From CAWVWF01 sp963933885 (GTDB taxonomy: Bacteria; Bacteroidota; Bacteroidia; Flavobacteriales_C; GCA-002722245): 13,454 nucleotides of DNA. The position numbers and the translations under genes were made by a program. The notes under the pieces were generated by a model. That model was given only the letters and a program-made list of their open reading frames with translations. It was not told where the DNA came from and did no database searches. The stretch's first letter is position 1. Each line of letters starts with the position of its first letter. Location of the stretch: assembly GCA_963933885.1 (NCBI GenBank), contig CAWVWF010000096.1, forward strand, positions 1 to 13,454. Reading direction: 5' to 3'. Shown piece by piece: positions 7,327 through 13,454 of the stretch.

Positions 7327-8364
7327 ATGGATCATGAATTCTACATGAAACGATGTTTAGATTTAGCTCAACTTGGACTTGGAAACGTTGCGCCAAACCC
7401 GATGGTTGGATGTGTGATCGTTTTTGAAGGTAAAATAATTGGAGAAGGCTATCATAGAAAATTCGGAGAACATCATGCTGAAGTAAATGCTATCCAATCT
7501 GTTAAAGACAAAAGTTTACTAAACAAGTCTACACTCTATGTAAATTTAGAACCTTGTGTACACTTTGGTAAAACGCCTCCTTGTGCCGACTTAATAACTG
7601 AACATAACATACCACATGTTATTATCGGAGCTATTGATGATCATGATGTTGTTGCAGGAAAAGGCTTCGAGCGTTTGAAAAAACAAGGCGTTTTAGTTGA
7701 AGTTGATATTTTAAAAAAAGAATGTAGAGCCTTGAATAAAAGGTTTTATAAAGCACACAATGAAAAAAGACCTTATATCTTTTTGAAATGGGCTGAAACA
7801 GAAGATGGATTTATTAGCAAGATAAAAAAGGCTAATGAACCTATAACAGACAATTGGATTACTGGTGACGCATCAAAATTACTAGTTCATCAAATGAGAG
7901 CTTCTGAGCAAGCAATTTTAATTGGTAAAAACACGGCTATTGCAGACAACCCTTCTTTGACGACAAGATTGGTTGTAGGTAATTCACCTTTGCGTATAGT
8001 ATTGTGTAATTCAATAGAAGGATTAGAAAATAAAAATATATTATCTGATGATTATCCTACTTTAATCTTTAATACGGAGATCACTACGATCCAAAAGAAT
8101 AAGGAATTCATAAAATTTGATGGATCCCTTGAAGCACTTTTAAAAATAATTGCTTCAAAGGATATTCAGTCTGTAATAATTGAAGGTGGAAGTAATGTCT
8201 TAAATCAATTTATAGAAAATGATTTATGGGACGAGGCTTTTCAGTTAATTGGAAATAAGAAATTCGAATCTGGAATATTAGCACCGAAATTAACGGAATA
8301 CAAAACTAAGAAAACATTTAAGTCAGGAAAGGATGTTGTAAACCACTATTTCAGATGTATTTAG
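7327..8364 (+). CDS. ribD: Riboflavin biosynthesis protein RibD (bifunctional deaminase/reductase)
   Basis: A 345-residue cytoplasmic enzyme carrying two successive steps of riboflavin synthesis: deamination of diaminohydroxyphosphoribosylaminopyrimidine, then NADPH-dependent reduction of the ribosyl side chain. The N-terminal deaminase domain (about 1-145) has APNPMVG at 22-28 and the zinc set His50, Cys77 and Cys86, with Glu52 as the proton shuttle (HAE, and PCVHFGKTPPC). The reductase domain (about 147-345) has GKNTAIADNPSLTTR at 200-214 and IIEGG ending at Gly288. Length is typical of the bifunctional form. No other rib gene and no FMN riboswitch are visible nearby, so this is a stand-alone ribD in an operon with transport genes. 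It overlaps the next gene by 10 bases (8355-8364), which suggests translational coupling. Confidence 0.97.
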   Translation: MDHEFYMKRCLDLAQLGLGNVAPNPMVGCVIVFEGKIIGEGYHRKFGEHHAEVNAIQSVKDKSLLNKSTLYVNLEPCVHFGKTPPCADLITEHNIPHVIIGAIDDHDVVAGKGFERLKKQGVLVEVDILKKECRALNKRFYKAHNEKRPYIFLKWAETEDGFISKIKKANEPITDNWITGDASKLLVHQMRASEQAILIGKNTAIADNPSLTTRLVVGNSPLRIVLCNSIEGLENKNILSDDYPTLIFNTEITTIQKNKEFIKFDGSLEALLKIIASKDIQSVIIEGGSNVLNQFIENDLWDEAFQLIGNKKFESGILAPKLTEYKTKKTFKSGKDVVNHYFRCI

Positions 8365-9239
8365 AGTTTTTCCTTTCCATATGTGGCTCTGCCTTATTGC
8401 TTAATATTTTTAAGTATTTTCATAAGTTTAAAGTAGTTACTTTAAATGCAATTGTTGTAAACTATGTTATAGCTGCAGGATTATCTTTTATAGTTCAGGG
8501 AGAAGCTATTTCATTTACAAAAGCAGCTTCAGAACCATGGTTTGAAATAGCTATTGCTCTAGGTGTTATATTTATCTTGCTCTTTAACTTAATGGCTTAT
8601 TGTAGTGATAAACTAGGAGTTGCATCGACCTCTATTGCGAATAAAATAACTTTTGTTTTCCCTACATTTCTTTGGATCTTATTCTATAGTGAATCTATTA
8701 CAGCCATTAAAGTACTAGGACTTTTGGTTGCTTTATTTGCAATATTCTTAACTGGTGAAAAATCTAAAACAACTTCATTTAAAGGAAATTTACTTCTACT
8801 TGCTAGTTTGTTTATAGGTGGTGGATTATTAGATACTCTTTTAAGTTATGCCCAACATGAATTGGTTCCAAAAGAACAGACATCAATATTTTTTGGCTAC
8901 TTATTCCTATTTGCATTTTTTGTAGGTTTTATATTAATGCTTTTTCAAAAAACAAAAGGTCAACCTTGGCCGTCAAAAAAAGATATTCTTTGGGGGGTTA
9001 TTTTAGGAGTTCCAAATTACTTTGCAATGCATTCATTCTTAAGAAGCTTAGAACATATTCCTACATCAACAGCATTTCCAGTTGCCAACATGGGTGTTAT
9101 TTTAGGATCTACTTTGTTAAGCATGATTCTTTTCAAAGAAAGATTAAGTAAACGAAAATCTATCGCACTCCTTTGTGCTATTACAGCCATATTATTGATT
9201 TCATTTCACGAACAGATCGGGAATTTTATATATGGCTGA
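8355..9239 (+). CDS. EamA/DMT-family permease
   Basis: A 294-residue inner-membrane protein with about ten short helices arranged as two EamA repeats (about 1-135 and 142-290), the drug/metabolite transporter superfamily. The second repeat ends with the typical pattern of a proline-containing helix (STAFPVANMGVILGS), a short loop with KERLSKRKS and a last helix. The substrate is not predictable; DMT members export amino acids, nucleosides, vitamins or drugs. The ATG at 8355 lies inside the end of ribD, and the stop at 9237-9239 lies inside the start of the next gene (8-base overlap), so its translation is probably coupled on both sides. The close tie to ribD makes a flavin or pyrimidine-related cargo an open possibility, not a conclusion. 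Confidence 0.88.
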   Translation: MYLEFFLSICGSALLLNIFKYFHKFKVVTLNAIVVNYVIAAGLSFIVQGEAISFTKAASEPWFEIAIALGVIFILLFNLMAYCSDKLGVASTSIANKITFVFPTFLWILFYSESITAIKVLGLLVALFAIFLTGEKSKTTSFKGNLLLLASLFIGGGLLDTLLSYAQHELVPKEQTSIFFGYLFLFAFFVGFILMLFQKTKGQPWPSKKDILWGVILGVPNYFAMHSFLRSLEHIPTSTAFPVANMGVILGSTLLSMILFKERLSKRKSIALLCAITAILLISFHEQIGNFIYG

Positions 9240-9831
9240 TTACAACACTATATCTGCTATATCTGAAGGTTGGTACAAAGACAAAGGTAGTAAGTTCACT
9301 GCTTTTGCTCACCCTATTAAAACTGAAGAAGAAGCCAAATTAGTCTTAGATAAATATAAAACGGAACATCCAACAGCTAAGCATCATTGCTATGCTTACA
9401 GACTAGGTTCAAAGGGAGAAAAGTTCAGAGCTTATGATGATGGTGAACCTGGAGGAACTGCAGGAAAACCGATCCTTAATCAACTATTATCTAATGAACT
9501 TACAAATACTATCGTTGTCGTTGTTCGATATTCTGGAGGAACAAAGCTGGGTGTGTCGGGTTTAATAAATGCTTACAAACAAGCAACTTTAGATGCTGTT
9601 AAAGAGTCTAAGATAATAGAAAAATACATTTGTAATTATTTTGAAGTAAATTTCAGCTATGAGCAAATGCCTTCTGTAATGAAATGGACAAAACAACATC
9701 CTATTTCAGTTTTAAGTCAAGATTTTAATTTAAATTGCAAATTAGAAATTGAGATAAAGGCAGAAGAAACTGATAAGGCCATTAAAGCTTGCCCTCGATT
9801 GATTGAACCTAAATTATTATATACAATTTGA
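9232..9831 (+). CDS. yigZ: YigZ/IMPACT-family protein (UPF0029)
   Basis: A 199-residue cytoplasmic protein of the YigZ/IMPACT family. The N-terminal domain carries the family signatures: AKHHCYAYR, DDGEPGGTAGKP at 69-80, and VVVVRYSGGTKLGVSGLI at 95-112. The C-terminal part (about 140-199) fits the DUF1949 ferredoxin-like domain. The family is widespread; eukaryotic IMPACT modulates translation control through GCN1, while the bacterial function is not settled. Length matches bacterial YigZ. It overlaps the permease gene upstream by 8 bases and the protease gene downstream by 4 bases. In some sequence contexts it is confused with a proline peptidase because of old annotations; no peptidase motif is present here. 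Confidence 0.94.
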   Translation: MADYNTISAISEGWYKDKGSKFTAFAHPIKTEEEAKLVLDKYKTEHPTAKHHCYAYRLGSKGEKFRAYDDGEPGGTAGKPILNQLLSNELTNTIVVVVRYSGGTKLGVSGLINAYKQATLDAVKESKIIEKYICNYFEVNFSYEQMPSVMKWTKQHPISVLSQDFNLNCKLEIEIKAEETDKAIKACPRLIEPKLLYTI

Positions 9832-11414
9832 ACAAATTACTAATCTTCTTTTTATGGCTTTTTCAATTCGCTGGTTTTAGCCAAAAGGATTTAAAACTAC
9901 TTACTGAAAAGAGAAGTAAATCGTCAGTTCACCAATTATTCAATAAAACATACAACGATTTACCTGTATTTAATCTTCAAGTTAAGATCAATGGATATCG
10001 TCATAAAACAGTAATTCAGGAATCTATCATTCCCCTCACTTCTCCTGAACATACAATTGGAAATCAATATACGATCCTTGAAACTACACATGGTTACCTT
10101 TATAAAGATGGTGAATACAAATCCGTTAAAGGCGAAACTACACTAACAAATGAAGGACAAAGCTATACGAGCTATACTTTTCAAAACCAAGTAATTCATC
10201 AAATAGAAAACAATTTATTCTTTAAAGACACTATCGTAAAAGGGAATGTATTTCTACCAGACCCTATATCTTCTAGTAATACAATATATGGTTCTCCTTT
10301 AGCAGATAACAATGATGCTAATTCAATGGAATTAAAAATGGAATTATTTGAAAGGGATATCAATATCTCTTGGGACAACGATTCCTTTAGACTCGAAAAC
10401 AAGCATTTGAAAATTGTAAATCACAGCAGCCCTGATATACCTGCGACAGTAAAAAAAATAGATGATTTTAAATTCAACAGAAGTAAGATTGGTTTTGAAG
10501 AAATTAATGTCATTTATCACATCACCAAATTCGCTGAATACATTAAAGATTCGTTAGGCTATAGTCAAATTGTAAATTATCAGATACCTGTAGATGTATA
10601 CGCCCTCTCTAATGCAGACCAGTCTGAATTTATTGGTACAACTTCTCCACCTCGTTTAAACTTCGGACAAGGAGCTGTAGATGATGCTGAAGATACAGAT
10701 ATAATTATCCATGAGTATTCTCATGCAATTTCACAATCAACAGCTCCTAACACAATATTTGGAAATGAAAGAAGAGCTATCGAAGAAGGAATAGGAGATT
10801 ACTTCGCAGCTGTATATTCTAAAAGGCTGGGCATGGACGATTATAAAAAGATATTTAATTGGGACGGTCATAATGAGTTTTGGGCTGGAAGAACAATCGA
10901 TAATTATGACATGTACCCTAATGACCTTCAAGGAAGTAAATATGAAGATGGAGATTTATTCGCGTCAGTATTAATGGAGATTAGAAATTCAATACAAGAC
11001 TCTATCGCTGATCAGATAATTCTAGAATCTATGTTTTCTTGGTTTTCTAATATGACCTTTGAAGACGCAGGTCAATTGCTGATAGAATCAGACACATCTT
11101 TGTTTCAAGGAGTACATACCCCTGAAATCAATTTAGTACTCTGCGATAGAGGCTTAAGCTATATTAACTGTGGCAATGGTCTTACTAAGAACAACTACAA
11201 TCAACTGTCAATTACAATACGAGATAAAACGTTACATATTAACCGTAATGAACAAGAATCTTATATTGTGAAAATTTATAATGCAAATGGTAAGCTTGTT
11301 ATTATCGAAAACAACAATAACATATCATTACATAGCTTATCCAAAGGTGTTTATTTCATAAAACAAAACACCAGTCAAAAAGTATATACCCAGAAGTTTT
11401 TAGTAATCCAATAA
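9828..11414 (+). CDS. Secreted gluzincin metalloprotease (M36/M4-like) with sorting-domain-like tail
   Basis: A 528-residue exported zinc protease, last gene of the run. It starts with TTG at 9828, overlapping the preceding TGA as TTGA. No in-frame ATG follows until about residue 167, and the TTG gives a clean signal peptide (MNKLLIFFLWLFQFAGFSQ), so this start is well supported. Residues about 20-230 look like a propeptide and lead-in region. The zinc site is HEYSH at 295-299, preceded by an acidic Asp-Ala-Glu-Asp stretch as in bacterial M36-like enzymes, with Glu320 as third ligand in EEGIGDYFA and Asp324. A later YEDGDLFA block (372-379) matches the place where relatives have H-x-D-G; here the first residue is Tyr372. 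The last 75 or so residues resemble a T9SS type A sorting domain (IYNANGK, LSKGVYFIK) without a clear YPNP start. Confidence 0.85.
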   Translation: MNKLLIFFLWLFQFAGFSQKDLKLLTEKRSKSSVHQLFNKTYNDLPVFNLQVKINGYRHKTVIQESIIPLTSPEHTIGNQYTILETTHGYLYKDGEYKSVKGETTLTNEGQSYTSYTFQNQVIHQIENNLFFKDTIVKGNVFLPDPISSSNTIYGSPLADNNDANSMELKMELFERDINISWDNDSFRLENKHLKIVNHSSPDIPATVKKIDDFKFNRSKIGFEEINVIYHITKFAEYIKDSLGYSQIVNYQIPVDVYALSNADQSEFIGTTSPPRLNFGQGAVDDAEDTDIIIHEYSHAISQSTAPNTIFGNERRAIEEGIGDYFAAVYSKRLGMDDYKKIFNWDGHNEFWAGRTIDNYDMYPNDLQGSKYEDGDLFASVLMEIRNSIQDSIADQIILESMFSWFSNMTFEDAGQLLIESDTSLFQGVHTPEINLVLCDRGLSYINCGNGLTKNNYNQLSITIRDKTLHINRNEQESYIVKIYNANGKLVIIENNNNISLHSLSKGVYFIKQNTSQKVYTQKFLVIQ

Positions 11415-12500
11415 CTAAGCTCTACCTAATTTCTTAAGCATCTTTGCGTGATTCCAAACTGCAGCTGTAAAAGAAGGCTGCTCATGATAAGGAACACCAA
11501 ACTCTTTAGCAGTAGCTCTAACGATCTCAGAAATCCCTTTATAATGTACGTGACAGATATTAGGGAAAAGGTGATGTTCAACCTGGAAGTTTAATCCTCC
11601 AGCATACCAGTTTAAAAGAAAGTTTTTGTTACCAAAGTTAGCTGTAGTATGCATTTGATGAACTGCCCATGTATTCTCGATAGTCATGTCATCATTAGGC
11701 ATAGGAAACTTTGAAGTTTCCATTACATGCGCTGGTTGAAAGATCATTCCTAACATTAAACCAGCAATAAAATGCATAGATAAAAAACCAATTAATATTT
11801 GAACCCATGTAAAGCCCTCTATGAATATAATCGGTAACGCTAGAGCGTATCCTAAATAAACAATTTTCCACACTACAAGCTTAAGAAACTCTTTTACATA
11901 TCCGGTTTTCACAAACCCCATATCGTTGTAACGTTTTAAACCATTAAAATCCTTTGTAGTTGTCCATTCGATAGTCATTAAACCATAAAAGAACCAAGCA
12001 TAAAAATGTTGAAAACGATGAATACCCTTTAATGGTTCATTTGGAGAAAACCTTAAGAATCCTACAGGATGAATATCTTCATCATATCCAGTAACGTTAG
12101 TATATGTATGATGTAAAATATTGTGTTGAATTTTCCAGTTGTGTGCGCTTCCACCAACCAAATTAATTAAAGCACCTAATGCTGAATTAACAGTTGCGTT
12201 TGTTGAGTATGCACCGTGGTTAGCATCGTGTTGAATACTTAATCCCATTCCGGCCATAAATAATCCCATCACCGCCCAAATACTATAGAACATCCAAGTT
12301 GGCATTTCAGCGTCTGCGTATAAAAACAACATGCTAAATGGCACGAAATAACCTGCCATTTGAAGAACTGTTTTTAAATACATTCTCCAATTCCCTTTAT
12401 TGGATTTAGTTTCTCCAAAATATTCGTTAACTCTTTTTTTCAAAACGTTAAAAAACACTTGCTCCTCCTTCGGTACGTACTTGATAGCTTTAAACCCCAC
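11415..12500 (-). CDS. Membrane fatty-acid desaturase (acyl-lipid/acyl-CoA type)
   Basis: A 361-residue integral membrane di-iron desaturase that introduces a double bond into fatty acyl chains using oxygen. The three histidine boxes are intact: HDANH at 91-95, HNILHH at 126-131 and QVEHH at 306-310. Pairs of hydrophobic segments lie between boxes one/two and box three, at about 48-90 and 195-260. The QxxHH third box is that of the front-end/linoleoyl-CoA (delta-5/6-like) group, but there is no fused cytochrome b5, so regioselectivity is open. The start is GTG at 12500; the upstream codons run to an in-frame stop without any ATG, and the first internal Met (residue 40) would cut a conserved N-terminal segment (GNWRMYLK). 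It abuts the protease gene tail to tail with no gap. A role in cold adaptation of membranes is likely but inferred. Confidence 0.93.
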   Translation of the reverse strand: MGFKAIKYVPKEEQVFFNVLKKRVNEYFGETKSNKGNWRMYLKTVLQMAGYFVPFSMLFLYADAEMPTWMFYSIWAVMGLFMAGMGLSIQHDANHGAYSTNATVNSALGALINLVGGSAHNWKIQHNILHHTYTNVTGYDEDIHPVGFLRFSPNEPLKGIHRFQHFYAWFFYGLMTIEWTTTKDFNGLKRYNDMGFVKTGYVKEFLKLVVWKIVYLGYALALPIIFIEGFTWVQILIGFLSMHFIAGLMLGMIFQPAHVMETSKFPMPNDDMTIENTWAVHQMHTTANFGNKNFLLNWYAGGLNFQVEHHLFPNICHVHYKGISEIVRATAKEFGVPYHEQPSFTAAVWNHAKMLKKLGRA

Positions 12501-12599
12501 TGTTCTTAATTTTACTGCAAGTTACAACCATTAATCTTCAATTACGATTCAATAATAAAAAATTTATTCACAGTTCTTGGTTATCGTTTATTGATATGA

Positions 12600-12629
12600 C
12601 AAAAATCAGATATGGCAGGTAATAAACAA
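12600..12629 (-). promoter_or_regulatory. Candidate promoter for the desaturase gene
   Basis: On the minus strand TTG (12629-12627) is followed after 19 bases by GATTTTTG (12607-12600), which matches TAnnTTTG at five of six fixed positions at the usual spacing. Transcription would begin near 12594, giving a leader of about 90 bases. A second weaker candidate, TTG-N21-AATGTTTG, lies at 12674-12643. Confidence 0.35.
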
Positions 12630-12760
12630 GCTAATAACACTACAAACATTGACACTTTAAATAAATAGTAACAAATCCTAAAAAGCCTAATCTACCTACT
12701 TTTGATCGCTTCTTTTTGTTAACTAATTTATCAATTCATAAGAACATGAATGTAACAATC

Positions 12761-12791
12761 TTGCCTTACGCTTTTTAAAGCTTTAAATTTA
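12761..12791 (+). promoter_or_regulatory. Candidate promoter for the CCRN-type surface protein gene
   Basis: TTG at 12761-12763, a 20-base spacer, then TAAATTTA at 12784-12791, five of six fixed positions of the Bacteroidetes -7 element. The start of transcription would be near 12797, leaving a leader of about 49 bases that contains the hairpin at 12810-12827. Confidence 0.4.
12774..12787. repeat. Perfect 14-base palindrome inside the candidate promoter
   Basis: TTTAAAGCTTTAAA is its own reverse complement. It lies between the -33 and -7 elements and overlaps the -7. A second palindrome, TTTAAATTTAAA (12782-12793), overlaps it. The position would suit an operator, but such strings are common in AT-rich DNA. 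Confidence 0.35.
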
Positions 12792-12809
12792 AATAGGGAT
12801 TACAAATTA

Positions 12810-12827
12810 TCCGAAGTGGGATTCGGA
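12810..12827 (+). other. Short hairpin in the leader of the CCRN-type gene
   Basis: TCCGAA (12810-12815) pairs with TTCGGA (12822-12827) around the loop GTGGGA, ending 18 bases before the ATG at 12846. Three more A-T pairs continue after one mismatch. It is GC-richer than its surroundings. No T-run follows, so it is not a terminator; a role in mRNA stability or control of translation is possible. Confidence 0.35.
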
Positions 12828-12845
12828 CAATAAATTGGGACAATT

Positions 12846-13454
12846 ATGAGGACAGCTTTTAAAGTGATTACTCGCAGCACTATTATGTTTCTTTTATTCT
12901 TTTCTTTTCAAAGCAAAGCAGTACATGTTTGGGGAGGAGAATTAGAATCAGTCTGTGACGGAAATGGAAACTACACTATTCGATTAAGTATTTATGCCGA
13001 TTGTGGTAGAATTGCAGGAATGCCTAATTCAGAAACAATCAATATATATGAAAAGAACGGGACACTAAAACAGACCTTAACATTAAATAATGTTATAAAA
13101 GATACTTTACCAACTATAGCTAATGCTTGTGCAACATCAATTGCTGGTACTTGTATTGGTAGAGTTGTATCAGAAGGAACTGTAAACCTTCCAATGAATG
13201 CTGACGGATATGTATTGTCTTACAGCAGTTGTTGTAGAAACAGTAACATCAATAACATTGCAGATCCTGGAAATGCAGGACAAGTATATGTAATAGAAAT
13301 ACCTGGAACAAATCAGGTTGCAACTTGTAATAGCACTCCGGTTTTCACAGCATTACCACCATCAGAAATCTGTACTGGAATGCCCGTAGAAATTGATTTT
13401 GCCGCAACAGATGGCGATGGGGATGTTTTAAAATACAAAATTGTTAATCCATAT
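12846..13454 (+). CDS. N-terminal part of a CCRN-type secreted surface protein (3' truncated)
   Basis: The frame is open from ATG 12846 to the right edge (203 codons, no stop). A signal peptide with basic N region (Arg2, Lys6, Arg10) and core IMFLLFFSF ends at SKA near residue 25; an ATG at residue 14 is an alternative start. The mature part begins VHVWGGELE and has the pattern seen at the start of many large Bacteroidetes surface proteins that end in a gliding-motility-associated or T9SS C-terminal domain: HxxGGE, a YADCG segment, SSCCRN at 127-132, a Cys-containing strand before PVFTALPPSEICTG, and ATDGDGD at 187-193, a likely calcium-binding loop. In such proteins PKD, cadherin-like or Ig repeats usually follow. 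The function (adhesion or cell-surface display) is inferred. It is the first gene to the right of the divergent region shared with the desaturase. Confidence 0.82.
   Translation, partial: MRTAFKVITRSTIMFLLFFSFQSKAVHVWGGELESVCDGNGNYTIRLSIYADCGRIAGMPNSETINIYEKNGTLKQTLTLNNVIKDTLPTIANACATSIAGTCIGRVVSEGTVNLPMNADGYVLSYSSCCRNSNINNIADPGNAGQVYVIEIPGTNQVATCNSTPVFTALPPSEICTGMPVEIDFAATDGDGDVLKYKIVNPY

Larger units (their letters stand above)
12501..12845. other. Divergent intergenic region between desaturase and CCRN-type gene
   Basis: A 345-base stretch with no credible ORF and no tRNA-like structure. It contains candidate promoters for each side (12600-12629 minus; 12761-12791 plus), a pair of overlapping perfect AT-rich palindromes (12774-12787 and 12782-12793), a short leader hairpin (12810-12827) and a 7-base direct repeat GGACAAT (12825-12831 and 12838-12844) just before the plus-strand start. 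The middle (about 12630-12760) shows nothing else I can name. Confidence 0.55.

Noticed and set aside
10737..10931. 64-codon minus-strand frame over the protease zinc site
   Set aside because: Antisense to the HEYSH and EEGIGD motifs of a convincing enzyme; no supporting features.
12697..12704. TACTTTTG, another exact -7 match upstream of the CCRN-type gene
   Set aside because: No TTG lies 17-23 bases upstream; the candidate at 12761-12791 has both elements at suitable spacing.

Overview
The window is AT-rich DNA from a member of the Bacteroidetes, most likely a free-living marine or aquatic flavobacterium-type organism (inference). The signs are three secreted proteins of the type IX secretion (T9SS) style (a GH18 chitinase-like enzyme with a C-terminal sorting domain, a zinc metalloprotease with a sorting-domain-like tail, and the start of a large CCRN-type surface protein), the lack of Shine-Dalgarno sequences, matches to the Bacteroidetes promoter pattern TTG-N19-21-TAnnTTTG, and a membrane fatty-acid desaturase.

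Layout. At the left edge is the 3' end of a membrane glycosyltransferase-like gene (+), meeting an SMP-30/gluconolactonase-like lipoprotein (-) tail to tail. Divergent from the lipoprotein is the 863-residue chitinase-like gene (+), closed by the only strong intrinsic terminator in the window. A small orphan three-helix membrane protein (+) follows and ends one base from the end of a PhoH-family ATPase gene (-). Divergent from phoH, across a 62-base gap with a strong dyad, starts a compact six-gene run (5782-11414, +): a barrel-like outer-membrane protein with a basic tail, an AEC-family permease, ribD, an EamA/DMT permease, a YigZ/IMPACT protein and a secreted gluzincin metalloprotease. Junctions in this run are +3, +9, -10, -8 and -4 bases, so it reads as one operon. 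It meets a fatty-acid desaturase gene (-) with no base between the two stops. A 345-base divergent intergenic region then leads to the truncated CCRN-type surface protein (+).

How the genes fit together. Three themes are visible: extracellular polymer or protein degradation and surface display (chitinase-like enzyme, protease, CCRN protein, sugar-lactone-hydrolase-like lipoprotein); envelope and membrane homeostasis (desaturase, barrel protein, glycosyltransferase); and housekeeping (ribD, phoH, yigZ). No mobile element, CRISPR array, rRNA or tRNA was found. I see no clear new multi-gene system. The most unusual points are an altered GH18 catalytic motif, a protease with Tyr where related enzymes have a His, a barrel-like protein with a 34-residue basic tail leading the operon, and the dyad in the phoH/operon divergent promoter region. 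All three convergent junctions have essentially no spacer.
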